A stretch of 64,000 bases of DNA from UBA1876 sp003446665 (GCA_040616305.1 CP159918.1:1798001-1862000), one strand, 5' to 3'. Positions 48,303-59,383 are shown, numbered from the stretch's first letter. Numbers and translations are program-made. The notes: generated by a model from the sequence alone, not told the origin.

Positions 48303-49433
48303 TCACTCTTTCGCTTCCAGTAGTTCGGCCACTGATTCCAGATGGCTCATTATCTCGAGATTCTGGGGACACTTTTTTTCGCAAAGCCCGCACTTTACGC
48401 AGGCACTCGCGCGCGCCTCTGGCTTGATAAAGTTCATGTAGGCAAACCTGGCTTGTTCCAGTTCGTCGAACATGTAGACCGTATTGTACCGGTTAAAGCA
48501 CTCGGGTATGTTTACCCCGTTGGGACAGGGCATACAGTACTGGCAACCCGTACAGAAAACCTTCATTCTGGCAAGGTATTCTTTTCTCACCCTGTCTATC
48601 ATCTTCCGCTCGGAATCGGAAAGCGGCGCCGCCTTCCCGGCAGAAGCAAGGTTGTCCTCCAGATCGGATTCGGTAGTCATGCCGCTTAGGACTACGGAAA
48701 CCTCCGGCTGCTCCCAAAGCCAATTGAGGGCCCATCCGGCGGGTGAAAGTGGTCTCGTGGATTCCTTCCATATCGCCTGTATCGACGGCGGAATATTACG
48801 AACAAGGCTTCCACCCCGAAGGGGTTCCATGACGACTACCCCCAAGTTCCTCTCTGCCGCGTATTTCAGTCCAGCTCTTCCGGCCTGGTACTCGATGTCC
48901 ACGAAATTGTATTGGATCTGGCAGAAATGCCAGTTGTAGGAGTCCACTATTTCCTTGAACAGCGACAATTTATCGTGAAAGGAAAATCCTACACGGCGGA
49001 TACGGCCGTCTGCGAGCGCCCGTTCCATGAAATCTTCAAAACCCTTTTGTTTCATCGCTTCCCACCGTTCGGAGTTCAGGCCATGCAGCAGGTAGTAATC
49101 GATGGCGTTCGTTTTGAGTTTGGCCAGCTGTTCGTCGAGGATGCGGTCCATATCAGAGCGTTTTTCCACTTTCCAGGTAGGCAACTTGGTGGCAAGAAAC
49201 ACCTTCTCCCTGTATCCGTCGGCTAAAGCCCGACCGAGAAAGGTTTCGCTCTCTCCCTCGTGGTAAGGATAGGCAGTATCGATGTAGTTAACGCCCCTGT
49301 CGATGGCCGACCTGACCAGAGCAGTGGCTCTTGGTTCGTCTATTTTCCCTTCCTGGTCAAGGGGAAGGCGCATACAGCCGAAACCAAGTATAGAGATTTC
49401 GTCACCCGTTTGTGGCATTTTGCGATAGATCAT
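48303..49433 (-). CDS. Aldo/keto reductase with C-terminal ferredoxin domain
   Basis: A 376-residue protein: residues ~1-285 form an aldo/keto reductase barrel (FGCMRLPLDQEGKID, YIDTAYPYHEGESE with the catalytic Tyr, YYLLHGLNSERW, VSVVLSGMTTESDLEDN). The C-terminal part has CTGCQYCMPCPNGVNIPEC and CVKCGLCEKKCPQN, eight cysteines for two Fe-S clusters. Such enzymes are frequent in anaerobes and probably exchange electrons with ferredoxin. AAAGGAGGT precedes the ATG. It leads the Etf/hydroxyacid dehydrogenase transcript and may interconvert an oxo and hydroxy acid for it, which is inference. Confidence 0.88.
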   Translation of the reverse strand: MIYRKMPQTGDEISILGFGCMRLPLDQEGKIDEPRATALVRSAIDRGVNYIDTAYPYHEGESETFLGRALADGYREKVFLATKLPTWKVEKRSDMDRILDEQLAKLKTNAIDYYLLHGLNSERWEAMKQKGFEDFMERALADGRIRRVGFSFHDKLSLFKEIVDSYNWHFCQIQYNFVDIEYQAGRAGLKYAAERNLGVVVMEPLRGGSLVRNIPPSIQAIWKESTRPLSPAGWALNWLWEQPEVSVVLSGMTTESDLEDNLASAGKAAPLSDSERKMIDRVRKEYLARMKVFCTGCQYCMPCPNGVNIPECFNRYNTVYMFDELEQARFAYMNFIKPEARASACVKCGLCEKKCPQNLEIMSHLESVAELLEAKE

Positions 49434-49640
49434 ATTGACTACCTCCTTTAAAAAACTTCAGGAAATATTTCGAAATGGAACTTCCCGGCTTTCGGAGGTT
49501 CTCACCGGGGAAGACGACCGAAAAAATCCATGTTCGTTACTTTACCACAAAATATTACTGTTTTTGTTGGAACCCTTGGCCGCATTTTAGCTCAAGAGCC
49601 CGAAACAATTCATCTTCCCGGAGAAAAGGGCAGTCAACAG

Positions 49641-49663
49641 AAAAAAGGGGGCCTTAGGCCCCC
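49641..49663 (-). terminator. Intrinsic terminator of the clpB operon
   Basis: GGGGGCC (49647-49653) and GGCCCCC (49657-49663) form a 7-bp stem with a 3-nt loop, followed on the minus strand by six T (49646-49641). Confidence 0.85.
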
Positions 49664-49698
49664 CTGCTATCGTGCTCTAGGGTAATATACAACCTGCG

Positions 49699-52305
<2,607 letters not shown>

Positions 52306-52323
52306 GGTATTCACCTCCTGAAA

Positions 52324-53337
52324 TCAGCGGCCTTTTCCTGGCTTTCCGGGATTAAAGGCCGACTTTCTGGAAAGTTCCTCGAAAAGACGACGTTCCTCTT
52401 CGTCGAGTTTTTTGGGTACGACTATCCTTACCGTAACCAGCATGTCACCGTTTTCGCCATCACGCTTTGGCAACCCCTTGCCCCTGAGCCTCAGGGTCTG
52501 TCCGCTTTGTGTCCCTGGCGGTACCCTTAGGTTCACCGTCCCCGTAGGCGTATCAACCGGAATGGTTGCTCCGAGAGCCGCCTCCCAGGGAGCGATGTCC
52601 ACTTTTTTCCGAATGTTGTATCCATCCACCTCGTACCCCGGCTCCGGTCGCAAGCGGACCTTAAGGTAAAGATCTCCGGAAGGGCCTCCCGCAGTCGCGC
52701 TTCCGCCTTGACCGGCAAGTCTTATGCGCGACCCGTCGGTAACGCCCTTCGGTATAGTCACCTCGAGGTTTTTCCTCTGCCCCCCCATATCGAGGGTAAT
52801 GCGTTTTTTGCCACCCGAAAGAATATCTCTCAAAGAAAGCTCCAGAACGGCCTCCTGATCCGGGCCTTTGGCCGACGAACGCTGTCGGCGCCCGAAACCG
52901 GTACCGAAGATGTCCCGGCTCTCGCCAAACTGTTCCTGATTGAAACCTGAGCCGAATATGCCCTGACCATCGGCCTGTCTGAACAGGTCACTTCCCCCAA
53001 AGAAGGCCTCGAAGAAGTCGCTGAAGATGCTGCCACCGCTGCCGCTGTAACGCCGCCGTTTCCCAACCTGTTCGAATATCGTCTCCCATCCGGGCGGTGG
53101 TGTAAATTCCTGACCGTTGCGCCAACCACTGCCGAGGGCGTCATATTTTTTCCGCTTTTCCGGATCACGGAGGACCTCGTAGGCTTCGTTTATTTCCTTA
53201 AACCTCTCATCAGCTCCGGGAGACGAATTGGCATCGGGGTGATATTGCCGCGCAAGCTTCCTGTAAGCCTTCTGGATCTCTTCCTGGGAGGCATTCCTGT
53301 CAACACCTAAAATCTTGTAATAATCCTTGTACTGCAT
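52324..53337 (-). CDS. dnaJ: DnaJ/CbpA-type co-chaperone without zinc finger
   Basis: A 337-residue J-domain protein. The J domain (5-68) has the HPD motif in RQYHPDANSSPG. A long Gly/Phe-rich linker follows (GSGGSIFSDFFEAFFGGSDL, FGRRQ), then two C-terminal substrate-binding beta domains (VTIPKGVTDGSRIRLAGQGG, VDTPTGTVNLRVPPGTQSGQ). The CxxCxGxG zinc-finger repeats of classical DnaJ are absent, so it is of CbpA type (class B). It lies between dnaK and clpB on the same strand and stimulates DnaK ATPase. Confidence 0.92.
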   Translation of the reverse strand: MQYKDYYKILGVDRNASQEEIQKAYRKLARQYHPDANSSPGADERFKEINEAYEVLRDPEKRKKYDALGSGWRNGQEFTPPPGWETIFEQVGKRRRYSGSGGSIFSDFFEAFFGGSDLFRQADGQGIFGSGFNQEQFGESRDIFGTGFGRRQRSSAKGPDQEAVLELSLRDILSGGKKRITLDMGGQRKNLEVTIPKGVTDGSRIRLAGQGGSATAGGPSGDLYLKVRLRPEPGYEVDGYNIRKKVDIAPWEAALGATIPVDTPTGTVNLRVPPGTQSGQTLRLRGKGLPKRDGENGDMLVTVRIVVPKKLDEEERRLFEELSRKSAFNPGKPGKGR

Positions 53338-53494
53338 TTTCGTTCCCCCGTTTCATCCGGTCAGGCAAATATCCCCATCTTTTATCTACAGCCCCTTTTT
53401 AATCACAGACGAGGCCCCCGAAAGCATAAAACCTTGGGGGCCCCAATCAAGCAAGAACTATCTGACACCTGTCGACGACAGCTTTTTAACGACC

Positions 53495-55387
53495 TCATCC
53501 TTCATTGAAATCGGCATCTATGACGTCTCCGTCGCTTCCGCCGGAGCTACCAGTTGAGCCCCCCGAAGTGGTTTCCTGGCCAGCGGATTGTTGCTGTTTG
53601 TACTGCGCTATCTTCTGCAACATTTCACCGACCTGCCTGGCAAGCTCTTCGAGCCTTGGTTTTTCAGCCTCGTTTTTGATGGCTTCCTTTGCCTCATCCA
53701 CCAGTTGCTGGGCCCTGCCCTTTTCCTCAACGGGAAGAGTATCTCCCAACTCGCCTATTTCCCGCTCAAGCTGATAACTCGCGGTCTCGAGGGCGTTTCT
53801 GGTTTCCACCCATTCCCTCTTCCTACGGTCTTCCTCGGCGTGCTGCTCGGCTTCTTTTACCATTCGCTCTATTTCCTGCTCGTCCAGGTTGGTCGAATTG
53901 GTTATTTCGATTTTCTGCTCCTTGCCCGTATCCAGGTCTTTTGCCGAAACATTGAGGATGCCGTTGGCGTCGATGTCGAAGGTTACCTCTATCTGGGGAA
54001 CCCCCCTGGGCGCGGGCCTTATGCCCTCCAGCCTGAAATTGCCCAGTTTTCTGTTATCACGCGCCATTTCGCGTTCTCCCTGGAGCACCACCACATCCAC
54101 GGCTGACTGGTTATCTTCGGCGGTGGTAAATATCTGGGACTTCCTTGTCGGGATCGTCGTATTGCGCTCAATGATCTTCGTCATCACGCCACCCAAAGTC
54201 TCTATTCCCAAAGAAAGCGGCGTCACGTCCAAAAGGAGAACGTCCTTCACTTCGCCTTTTATGATCCCGGCCTGGACGGCAGCTCCAACAGCGACCACTT
54301 CGTCGGGGTTTACGCTCATGTTAAGCTGCTTGCCGCCGGTGATACTTTTTACGAGTTCATGGATGGAAGGCATCCTCGTGGCTCCACCTACCAGGATGAC
54401 TTCTGAAATGTCCTTTGCCTCGAGCTTCGCGTCCTTAAGAGCCTGCTTGACAGGTCCTTCACACCTTTTCACGAGGTGCTCCGTCAACTGGTCGAACTTG
54501 GCCCGTGTAAGAGTCATGTTAAGGTGTTTTGGTCCGTTCGCGTCGGCAGTGATAAAGGGCAGGCTGATCTCGGTACTCGTCCGAGAAGAGAGCTCGCACT
54601 TGGCCTTTTCCGCAGCTTCATAAAGACGCTGCAACGCCTGTCTGTCGTTTCGCAGGTCTATTCCCTGTTCCTTGCGGAACTCCTCTGCCAGCCAGTCCAC
54701 GACGCACTTGTCAAAATTGTCGCCACCAAGGTGCGTGTCGCCGGACGTCGCCCGGACTTCGCAAAGGCCTTCTCCAACCTCGAGAATGGACACGTCGAAG
54801 GTTCCTCCACCAAGGTCAAAGACCATGACGATTTCGTTTTCTTTCTTGTCCATTCCGTAGGCCAATGCAGCCGCCGTCGGCTCGTTGACCACCCGCAGCA
54901 CATTCAGACCGGCAATTTTACCAGCGTTTTTCGTCGCCTGGCGCTGGGCGTCATTGAAGTACGCCGGCACCGTGATTACGGCGTCGGTCACCTTTTCACC
55001 CAGGTATGCCTCCGCGTCCTGTACCAGTTTCCGAAGTATCATGGCGCTGATCTCTTCAGGAGCGTACTGCTTGTCACCTACGACTACACGTACGGAGTTG
55101 TTTGGGCCTTCCACCACCTTGTAAGGAACGATCTTCATCTCTTCCGCCACTTCGTTGTAGTTACGGCCCATAAACCGCTTTATGGAATAGATCGTCCCTT
55201 CAGGATTCAAGACGGCCTGACGCTTCGCCAGAGTTCCGACGAGGCGTTCCCCGTTTTTTGCAAACGCCACCACCGACGGCGTTGTCCTGCCGCCTTCGGC
55301 GTTTGGAATAACCGTCGGACGTCCACCTTCCATAAAGGCCACGACGGAGTTGGTCGTTCCAAGATCGATTCCAACTGTCCGACCCAT
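53495..55387 (-). CDS. dnaK: Molecular chaperone DnaK (Hsp70)
   Basis: A 630-residue Hsp70. The nucleotide-binding domain opens GIDLGTTNSVVAFMEGG and contains VITVPAYFNDAQRQATKNAG, VFDLGGGTFDVSIL and VILVGGATRMPSI; the linker is DVLLLDVTPLSLG, followed by the substrate-binding domain and a lid ending in a Gly/Ser/Thr-rich tail (ETTSGGSTGSSGGSDGDVID). Length and motifs are canonical. AAGGAGGG precedes the ATG. It is first of dnaK-dnaJ-clpB; neither hrcA nor grpE is adjacent. A 7-bp GC hairpin (53413-53442) without T-run lies between it and dnaJ and may lower downstream expression. Confidence 0.96.
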   Translation of the reverse strand: MGRTVGIDLGTTNSVVAFMEGGRPTVIPNAEGGRTTPSVVAFAKNGERLVGTLAKRQAVLNPEGTIYSIKRFMGRNYNEVAEEMKIVPYKVVEGPNNSVRVVVGDKQYAPEEISAMILRKLVQDAEAYLGEKVTDAVITVPAYFNDAQRQATKNAGKIAGLNVLRVVNEPTAAALAYGMDKKENEIVMVFDLGGGTFDVSILEVGEGLCEVRATSGDTHLGGDNFDKCVVDWLAEEFRKEQGIDLRNDRQALQRLYEAAEKAKCELSSRTSTEISLPFITADANGPKHLNMTLTRAKFDQLTEHLVKRCEGPVKQALKDAKLEAKDISEVILVGGATRMPSIHELVKSITGGKQLNMSVNPDEVVAVGAAVQAGIIKGEVKDVLLLDVTPLSLGIETLGGVMTKIIERNTTIPTRKSQIFTTAEDNQSAVDVVVLQGEREMARDNRKLGNFRLEGIRPAPRGVPQIEVTFDIDANGILNVSAKDLDTGKEQKIEITNSTNLDEQEIERMVKEAEQHAEEDRRKREWVETRNALETASYQLEREIGELGDTLPVEEKGRAQQLVDEAKEAIKNEAEKPRLEELARQVGEMLQKIAQYKQQQSAGQETTSGGSTGSSGGSDGDVIDADFNEG

Positions 55388-55453
55388 CTCATATCCCTCC
55401 TTCAGGGAAATTTCCTATTTTTATATTGACCTATTTTGACCAATCCGTTGTTT

Positions 55454-55481
55454 ATTATAAAGGTCAGTAAAGAACAAGCAA
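55454..55481 (-). promoter_or_regulatory. Probable dnaK promoter
   Basis: On the minus strand TTGCTT (55481-55476) and a perfect TATAAT (55459-55454) are 16 bp apart. In the leader the plus strand shows TTGACC twice with 10-bp period (55426-55431, 55436-55441). No CIRCE inverted repeat is visible. The remainder of 55482-55685 shows no credible gene. Confidence 0.6.
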
Positions 55482-55685
55482 ATTCCTTGAACTTATCTAT
55501 TCCCAAATATTCTTGTTTTATATTAATTATCGCCCTTTTTTGCCGTTTTTCTGCCTCTGGCTTTATAACGTATCCAGCAGCCTTATACGTCTCACTTCTT
55601 GAGGGCATACCCGGGCTCGAAGGGTCCCCCGTCGTGGTATCCGAAGATGGCTTCTCTTTTACGTCGGACCACAGCATACGTAATA

Positions 55686-55716
55686 AAAATGAGGGAGAGG
55701 ACTTCTCCTCTCCCTC
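55686..55716 (-). terminator. Intrinsic terminator of the Spy-like gene
   Basis: An 11-bp perfect stem (GAGGGAGAGGA 55691-55701 with 55706-55716) and CTTC loop, followed on the minus strand by ATTTTTATT. Confidence 0.82.
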
Positions 55717-55771
55717 GTTTCACGTCATCCGGACAAGTGTTCTTGTCGTTTACGTAAGGGTTTAATCCTTC

Positions 55772-56230
55772 TTACCCGGTTTCCTCCAGATTTGCGAGGT
55801 ACCGTTCAAAACGCCAGCGTGCAAGTTCATTCCGAAGCTCCTGGGATCTTTCGAAAAGCTGCCTGGCTTTTTGTACGTCGGGCGTACCTTCGGTCAGGGC
55901 AAGGCGTATTTCAAGGTGCGTCCTTTGAAGCGCCCTCATTTTTTCTGTAATCTCTGCGGGAAATTCCACCCGCCCATCGCTGCCATAACCCTGCCTTGGG
56001 CCAAACGACCTTTGCCTAAACCCCTGCCAACTGCCGTCATCCGGAGCCGCCCACATCATGCCCGGACCATAACCTGGTCCATAACCATAACCCGGACCCG
56101 GGCAAAGTGCCTGATTACCCCAGGCTCCGTAATGCATGCCGCCTCTGCTTCCCCATCCGCCGTGGGCGAACGCTGCGGCCGAAATAACCAGCACGCCTGC
56201 AATTGCCAGAAGAACTATCTTTTTACCCAT
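55772..56230 (-). CDS. Spy/ZraP-like periplasmic protein
   Basis: A 152-residue exported protein: signal peptide KIVLLAIAGVLVISAAAFAH, a Gly/Tyr/Met-rich low-complexity segment (PGPGYGYGPGYGPGMMWAA), then two helices (ITEKMRALQRTHLEIRLALT, VQKARQLFERSQELRNELAR) with the pattern of the Spy/CpxP/ZraP family. Such proteins are periplasmic chaperones or metal-stress proteins. The His-rich GGWGSRGGMHYG and Met residues suggest metal contact. GGAGGTG precedes the ATG. Monocistronic, with its own terminator; proximity to dnaK is suggestive only. Confidence 0.72.
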   Translation of the reverse strand: MGKKIVLLAIAGVLVISAAAFAHGGWGSRGGMHYGAWGNQALCPGPGYGYGPGYGPGMMWAAPDDGSWQGFRQRSFGPRQGYGSDGRVEFPAEITEKMRALQRTHLEIRLALTEGTPDVQKARQLFERSQELRNELARWRFERYLANLEETG

Positions 56231-56327
56231 TTTCGTCCACCTCCGGATCTGTCATCTTCATGACAGAAGTATAACCGCCATACCCTGGACGGTATAGGTA
56301 AAAGTGCTTATTTTGATCCTACGACAT

Positions 56328-57863
56328 TCAAGCAGAAAGGAATTCGATTAAACGAGAACAGACATCGTCGATCGCAACCAGCTCATTTCCTTTTCCCGGA
56401 AGTCTCAACTCGACTTTTCCTTCTGAGGCATCTCTCCCGCAAACGACAACCGCTGGAAAGCCAATCAGTTCCGCATCGGAAAACTTGACTCCCGCCCTCT
56501 CGTCACGTTCATCATGCAGTACGTCAGCTCCGGATTTTTCGAGCTCGTCTGCAATCTTTTCGGCGGCAGCCACTGCATCGCCGTTTTTCATGGAGGCCAC
56601 CACCACCGAGACTTTAAACGGCGCAAAAGAAAGCGGCAAAGGACCTTCCTGAGGAACAAGCGCCACGCAGGCTGCGTCCATATTCACACGACCCGACCAA
56701 AGGGTTGGGCGCTTTTTAGAACCATCGGCAGCCTGAAAGGAGACTTCTGTTTCTTCCGGTAAGGATTCTTCCGGCACGACTGCGGTAACCACTCTCGAAA
56801 GGGCGGTCTCTTCTATGGAAGCACCGCACAGGGGACAGGAGCCGTCTTTTTCGAAACATACCAGGTCCTCTACCAGGGTCGCAACAAAGTCACGTCCCCA
56901 ACACACGTTTACTAGGTGTTTGCCCGGTTCGTTTGCTCCGGTGACGACGTTGATGACTCCTTCAACGTGCCGGTCGGCGATGATTTTCAGCTTTTTCGGA
57001 AGTCCGACGGGGCCAAGATAGCCAGCCAAATCCCCCACGGTCTCCCTTATCTCCAGGGAATCCGCGAACCTGAGGGAAGAGGCACCCAGGACTTTCATGA
57101 CTTTCGCGTCGCTGATCCTGTGGTCGCCCCTTACCAGCACCACGACTATCTCCTTGCCCTTTTTGCCTTCCGCAGCATAGAACATTGTCTTGAGGGTCTT
57201 GTCGGCCCTGACGCCAAGCTGCCTGCACAGTTCGGCTATGGTGTCAGCGCCGGGTGTGTCGACAACCTCAACGATCCCGGGAAGTCCTTTATAAACATCG
57301 ACGGGGCCGTGGGTGGGCGAGTTTTCATCCCCGCACCAGTGACAGGCAACACACCTGTATCCACCATGCGCCCAAGGGAGGCTCCTTTGGGCCGGCAAAG
57401 CCACGAAACTGTTCAGACCTTCGGCGGAAACAGTTTGTCCGGAAAGCGCTTCCTTCCCGCTGGTGGAAAGAGCTGAACGCAAATTTTCAAGAAGGGCGGA
57501 AATAGAGCCGGATGCTGATTTTACATCCTCTTCCAGGCCACTCATGTTAAAACCGTGCCGGTCTTTCTGATAAAAACGCAAAGGCAGGTGGCGGTAGCTT
57601 TTAACGAAACCGGACGCCAGGTTGACGAGATTCCTTTCCATCTCATCGATACGAAGAGCCTGAAACCCGGACGAAAGAAGCGTTTCTTCCACTCGGCAAG
57701 ATGTCTTGTTCCAAAGACGCATGCCAAGAGGGAACAAAAATAGCTTTTCCGGGAGCCCCAAGGCAGCCACATAGCCGCCGCGCACAAGTCGTTTAAAGGC
57801 CGGGTCAGAAATCCCCTTTGGGGAATCCTTCATCGTCGGTGCGAAAAGCCTGGACATCTTCAT
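56328..57863 (-). CDS. Prolyl-tRNA synthetase paralogue lacking class II catalytic motifs
   Basis: A 511-residue protein. The N terminus matches bacterial ProRS (MSRLFAPTMKDSPKG) and later SYRHLPLRFYQ, but the segments that make the active site are missing: the GPTHEE region before SYRHLPL, the motif 2 segment (RPRFGLLRGREF-like) after it, and the motif 3 GCYGIGVSR-like sequence. Retained are a full INS/YbaK-type editing domain (about 215-335: ADKTLKTMFYAAEGKKGKEI, GANEPGKHLVN) and a C-terminal anticodon-binding domain (about 410-511: FKVSVVVASMKNGDAVAAAE, DDVCSRLIEFL). Cysteine pairs CVACHWCGDE and CPLCG may bind zinc. Start ATG 57863 has GGGAGGT 7 nt upstream. Aminoacylation is unlikely; tRNA editing in trans or regulation is possible. 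Confidence 0.8.
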   Translation of the reverse strand: MKMSRLFAPTMKDSPKGISDPAFKRLVRGGYVAALGLPEKLFLFPLGMRLWNKTSCRVEETLLSSGFQALRIDEMERNLVNLASGFVKSYRHLPLRFYQKDRHGFNMSGLEEDVKSASGSISALLENLRSALSTSGKEALSGQTVSAEGLNSFVALPAQRSLPWAHGGYRCVACHWCGDENSPTHGPVDVYKGLPGIVEVVDTPGADTIAELCRQLGVRADKTLKTMFYAAEGKKGKEIVVVLVRGDHRISDAKVMKVLGASSLRFADSLEIRETVGDLAGYLGPVGLPKKLKIIADRHVEGVINVVTGANEPGKHLVNVCWGRDFVATLVEDLVCFEKDGSCPLCGASIEETALSRVVTAVVPEESLPEETEVSFQAADGSKKRPTLWSGRVNMDAACVALVPQEGPLPLSFAPFKVSVVVASMKNGDAVAAAEKIADELEKSGADVLHDERDERAGVKFSDAELIGFPAVVVCGRDASEGKVELRLPGKGNELVAIDDVCSRLIEFLSA

Positions 57864-57937
57864 TACCAAAACCTCCCGATAAATAGATCTTTCGATATAA
57901 CATGGTAACAAGGCTTCCTAAAGTATAGGACATTTCA

Positions 57938-58165
57938 ATGCGTCTCCCAACGGACGATACTATAGAGGCCCAAAAAGTGATACCGGTTGGACAAAAGAAT
58001 AATTTATTTTCACGTATAGAGGAAATGTACGATACATTGAGAATCTTGACGACAAGGGAGCTCATGGCAAGAGTTGCTGCTCGAACCCTTCACTTGCAGA
58101 TAAATGCGGTAGCCTGTACCCTTGTGAGTAGCGGATTTGCGAAAAAGACCCGTCCGAGGGGGTAG
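57938..58165 (+). CDS. Small winged-helix-like protein, 75 residues
   Basis: A short frame with AGGA 7 nt before the ATG. The second half, LRILTTRELMARVAARTLHL followed by INAVACTLVSSGFAKKTRPR, has the spacing of a compact winged helix-turn-helix and ends in a basic wing. The first half is less structured. I do not recognise a family. It reads divergently from the ProRS-like gene (74 bp apart) and precedes a pair of unknown genes by 80 bp, so it could control either. It may be spurious. Confidence 0.45.
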   Translation: MRLPTDDTIEAQKVIPVGQKNNLFSRIEEMYDTLRILTTRELMARVAARTLHLQINAVACTLVSSGFAKKTRPRG

Positions 58166-58246
58166 CTTGGGGTACAAGTTCCCTTTTTCGACTGATTTTT
58201 TTACATACAGATTTCGGCAAACTGAAAAACAAGGATGGTGATCTCA

Positions 58247-58774
58247 ATGGCATTCAGCCTGGAGCCGGATCTAATAAAAGGATCAAAACCCGAAGAAACG
58301 CTGAAAAACTCACTGCTACAGGAACTGATGGAAGCTTTAACCCAGGCTCAAAGTGAGGAGACTATCGAGGAATTTTTCATTCTTCCCGAATTCGGTTTCG
58401 ACCTCGCCGTGTTCATTCAGAAGGAAGGCCTGATTAGAAGCCGCTTCCTGAACATGAAGATATATGCTGGTTCCCGACCGAAGACAGTCGAAATCGGCGA
58501 CCGGAAAGGCTCGGGAAACGAAATGGAAATTCTCCTTTTGAACAAAAGCCGTATAGCCATGGCCGAAGAGGCTTTTCGCTGGGTTTTGTGCGACATCACG
58601 AAACAGAAAGGCAACAGGCGCTACAGCATCTTTTCGCCCGAACAGGCGAAAGAAGGCCTTTTCGGGGGACTAAACAAGAAAAAGCAAAACAGCATAAAAC
58701 TTGGAAGCGTCATGACCTTTCCCCTGACCTGGGACGAGCTGTCGGTTCACGTCGTTTCCTTCCTTATTTCTTGA
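58247..58774 (+). CDS. Conserved-looking hypothetical protein, 175 residues
   Basis: I do not recognise this protein. It is cytoplasmic with alternating helices and strands: an N-terminal helical part (KPEETLKNSLLQELMEALTQ), then strands IEEFFILPEFGFDLAVFIQK, RFLNMKIYAGSRPKTVEIG and MEILLLNKSRIAMAEEAFRW. The FGFDLAVF ... LNMKIYAG spacing faintly resembles a PD-(D/E)xK nuclease core, but the acidic residue before Lys is absent, so I do not call it a nuclease. ATG 58247 is preferred over an ATG four codons earlier that touches the AAGG ribosome site. Its stop is 4 bp from the next start, so the two are one unit. Confidence 0.65.
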   Translation: MAFSLEPDLIKGSKPEETLKNSLLQELMEALTQAQSEETIEEFFILPEFGFDLAVFIQKEGLIRSRFLNMKIYAGSRPKTVEIGDRKGSGNEMEILLLNKSRIAMAEEAFRWVLCDITKQKGNRRYSIFSPEQAKEGLFGGLNKKKQNSIKLGSVMTFPLTWDELSVHVVSFLIS

Positions 58775-58778
58775 AACA

Positions 58779-59285
58779 ATGGATCCCGTCAAGCTGGTCG
58801 CAGGGCTTTTCAAAAAACCGTGGCCGCCCATTACTCCTGAAGAAATCTCGAAAAGGGCGGTAAAACTGGAAACCTACGCCGAATGGAGCCGCTGCAAGAG
58901 GCTTTTGGTCTTCGACCCTCCTTTTTGGGGTTTTCACGACCTCTTCATCGACGAAAACCTTAACCATGCCCTAGTCTCCTTGAAGGAAAGCGGTGAGGCC
59001 TTTGTTTTCACGGGAGACGTTAAGGGCGCCAGGAGCATAAGAAAATATTCACCCGGACCTGTTTTCGACTCACAAGAGGCTATAGGTCCGGGAATGTTGG
59101 AATGGATAGTTTACGACGACTTTGTCGTGTACCACGGTCCATTTCTTCCCTTAAGCCGATCACCATACTACGTCGGGAAAGTAGCTGCCCATTTCCCCTT
59201 CCATGGCAACATAAGTGAAAAGTGGGAACTGGAAGTAATCCCCGATCTTTTAGAATGGTACAAGACCCACGACCGCAAGAGCTAA
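58779..59285 (+). CDS. Hypothetical protein coupled to the upstream unknown gene, 168 residues
   Basis: Unrecognised cytoplasmic protein rich in aromatic residues (PFWGFHDLFIDENLNHALVS, DDFVVYHGPFLPLSRSPYYV). No signal peptide or membrane segment. It starts 4 bp after the preceding stop, without an obvious strong ribosome site, implying translational coupling. The sequence WSRCKRLLVFDPPFWGFHD suggests an alpha/beta fold. It is followed by the regulatory gap of the PucR-type gene. Nothing around it gives a function. Confidence 0.65.
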   Translation: MDPVKLVAGLFKKPWPPITPEEISKRAVKLETYAEWSRCKRLLVFDPPFWGFHDLFIDENLNHALVSLKESGEAFVFTGDVKGARSIRKYSPGPVFDSQEAIGPGMLEWIVYDDFVVYHGPFLPLSRSPYYVGKVAAHFPFHGNISEKWELEVIPDLLEWYKTHDRKS

Positions 59286-59343
59286 AGGCGAATCGAATCG
59301 CAGCTACCAGGAGAATAGACTTTTTCGCAAATATTCACTTTTC

Positions 59344-59381
59344 TCATCGGGTATAATAACTTTTCATCGGATATAATAACT
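59344..59381 (+). repeat. Two tandem -10-like units
   Basis: TCATCGGGTATAATAACT (59344-59361) is repeated with one change at 59364-59381, a 20-bp period, giving two TATAAT hexamers (59352-59357, 59372-59377) on the same helix face. No good -35 is seen 16-18 bp upstream of either. Confidence 0.7.
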
Positions 59382-59383
59382 TC

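Noticed and set aside
53413..53442. Terminator between dnaK and dnaJ
   Set aside because: A 7-bp GC stem exists but neither strand shows a T-run after it; at most a pause or stability hairpin.
55388..55500. CIRCE element upstream of dnaK
   Set aside because: I looked for TTAGCACTC/GAGTGCTAA arms and saw none.
55436..55765. A 109-residue plus-strand open frame beside dnaK
   Set aside because: It begins within the dnaK promoter region, has no ribosome site, and runs through the terminator of the Spy-like gene.
58247..58774. PD-(D/E)xK restriction-type nuclease
   Set aside because: Spacing of FGFDLAVF and LNMKIYAG is suggestive, but the acidic residue two before the Lys is missing and no methylase is nearby.
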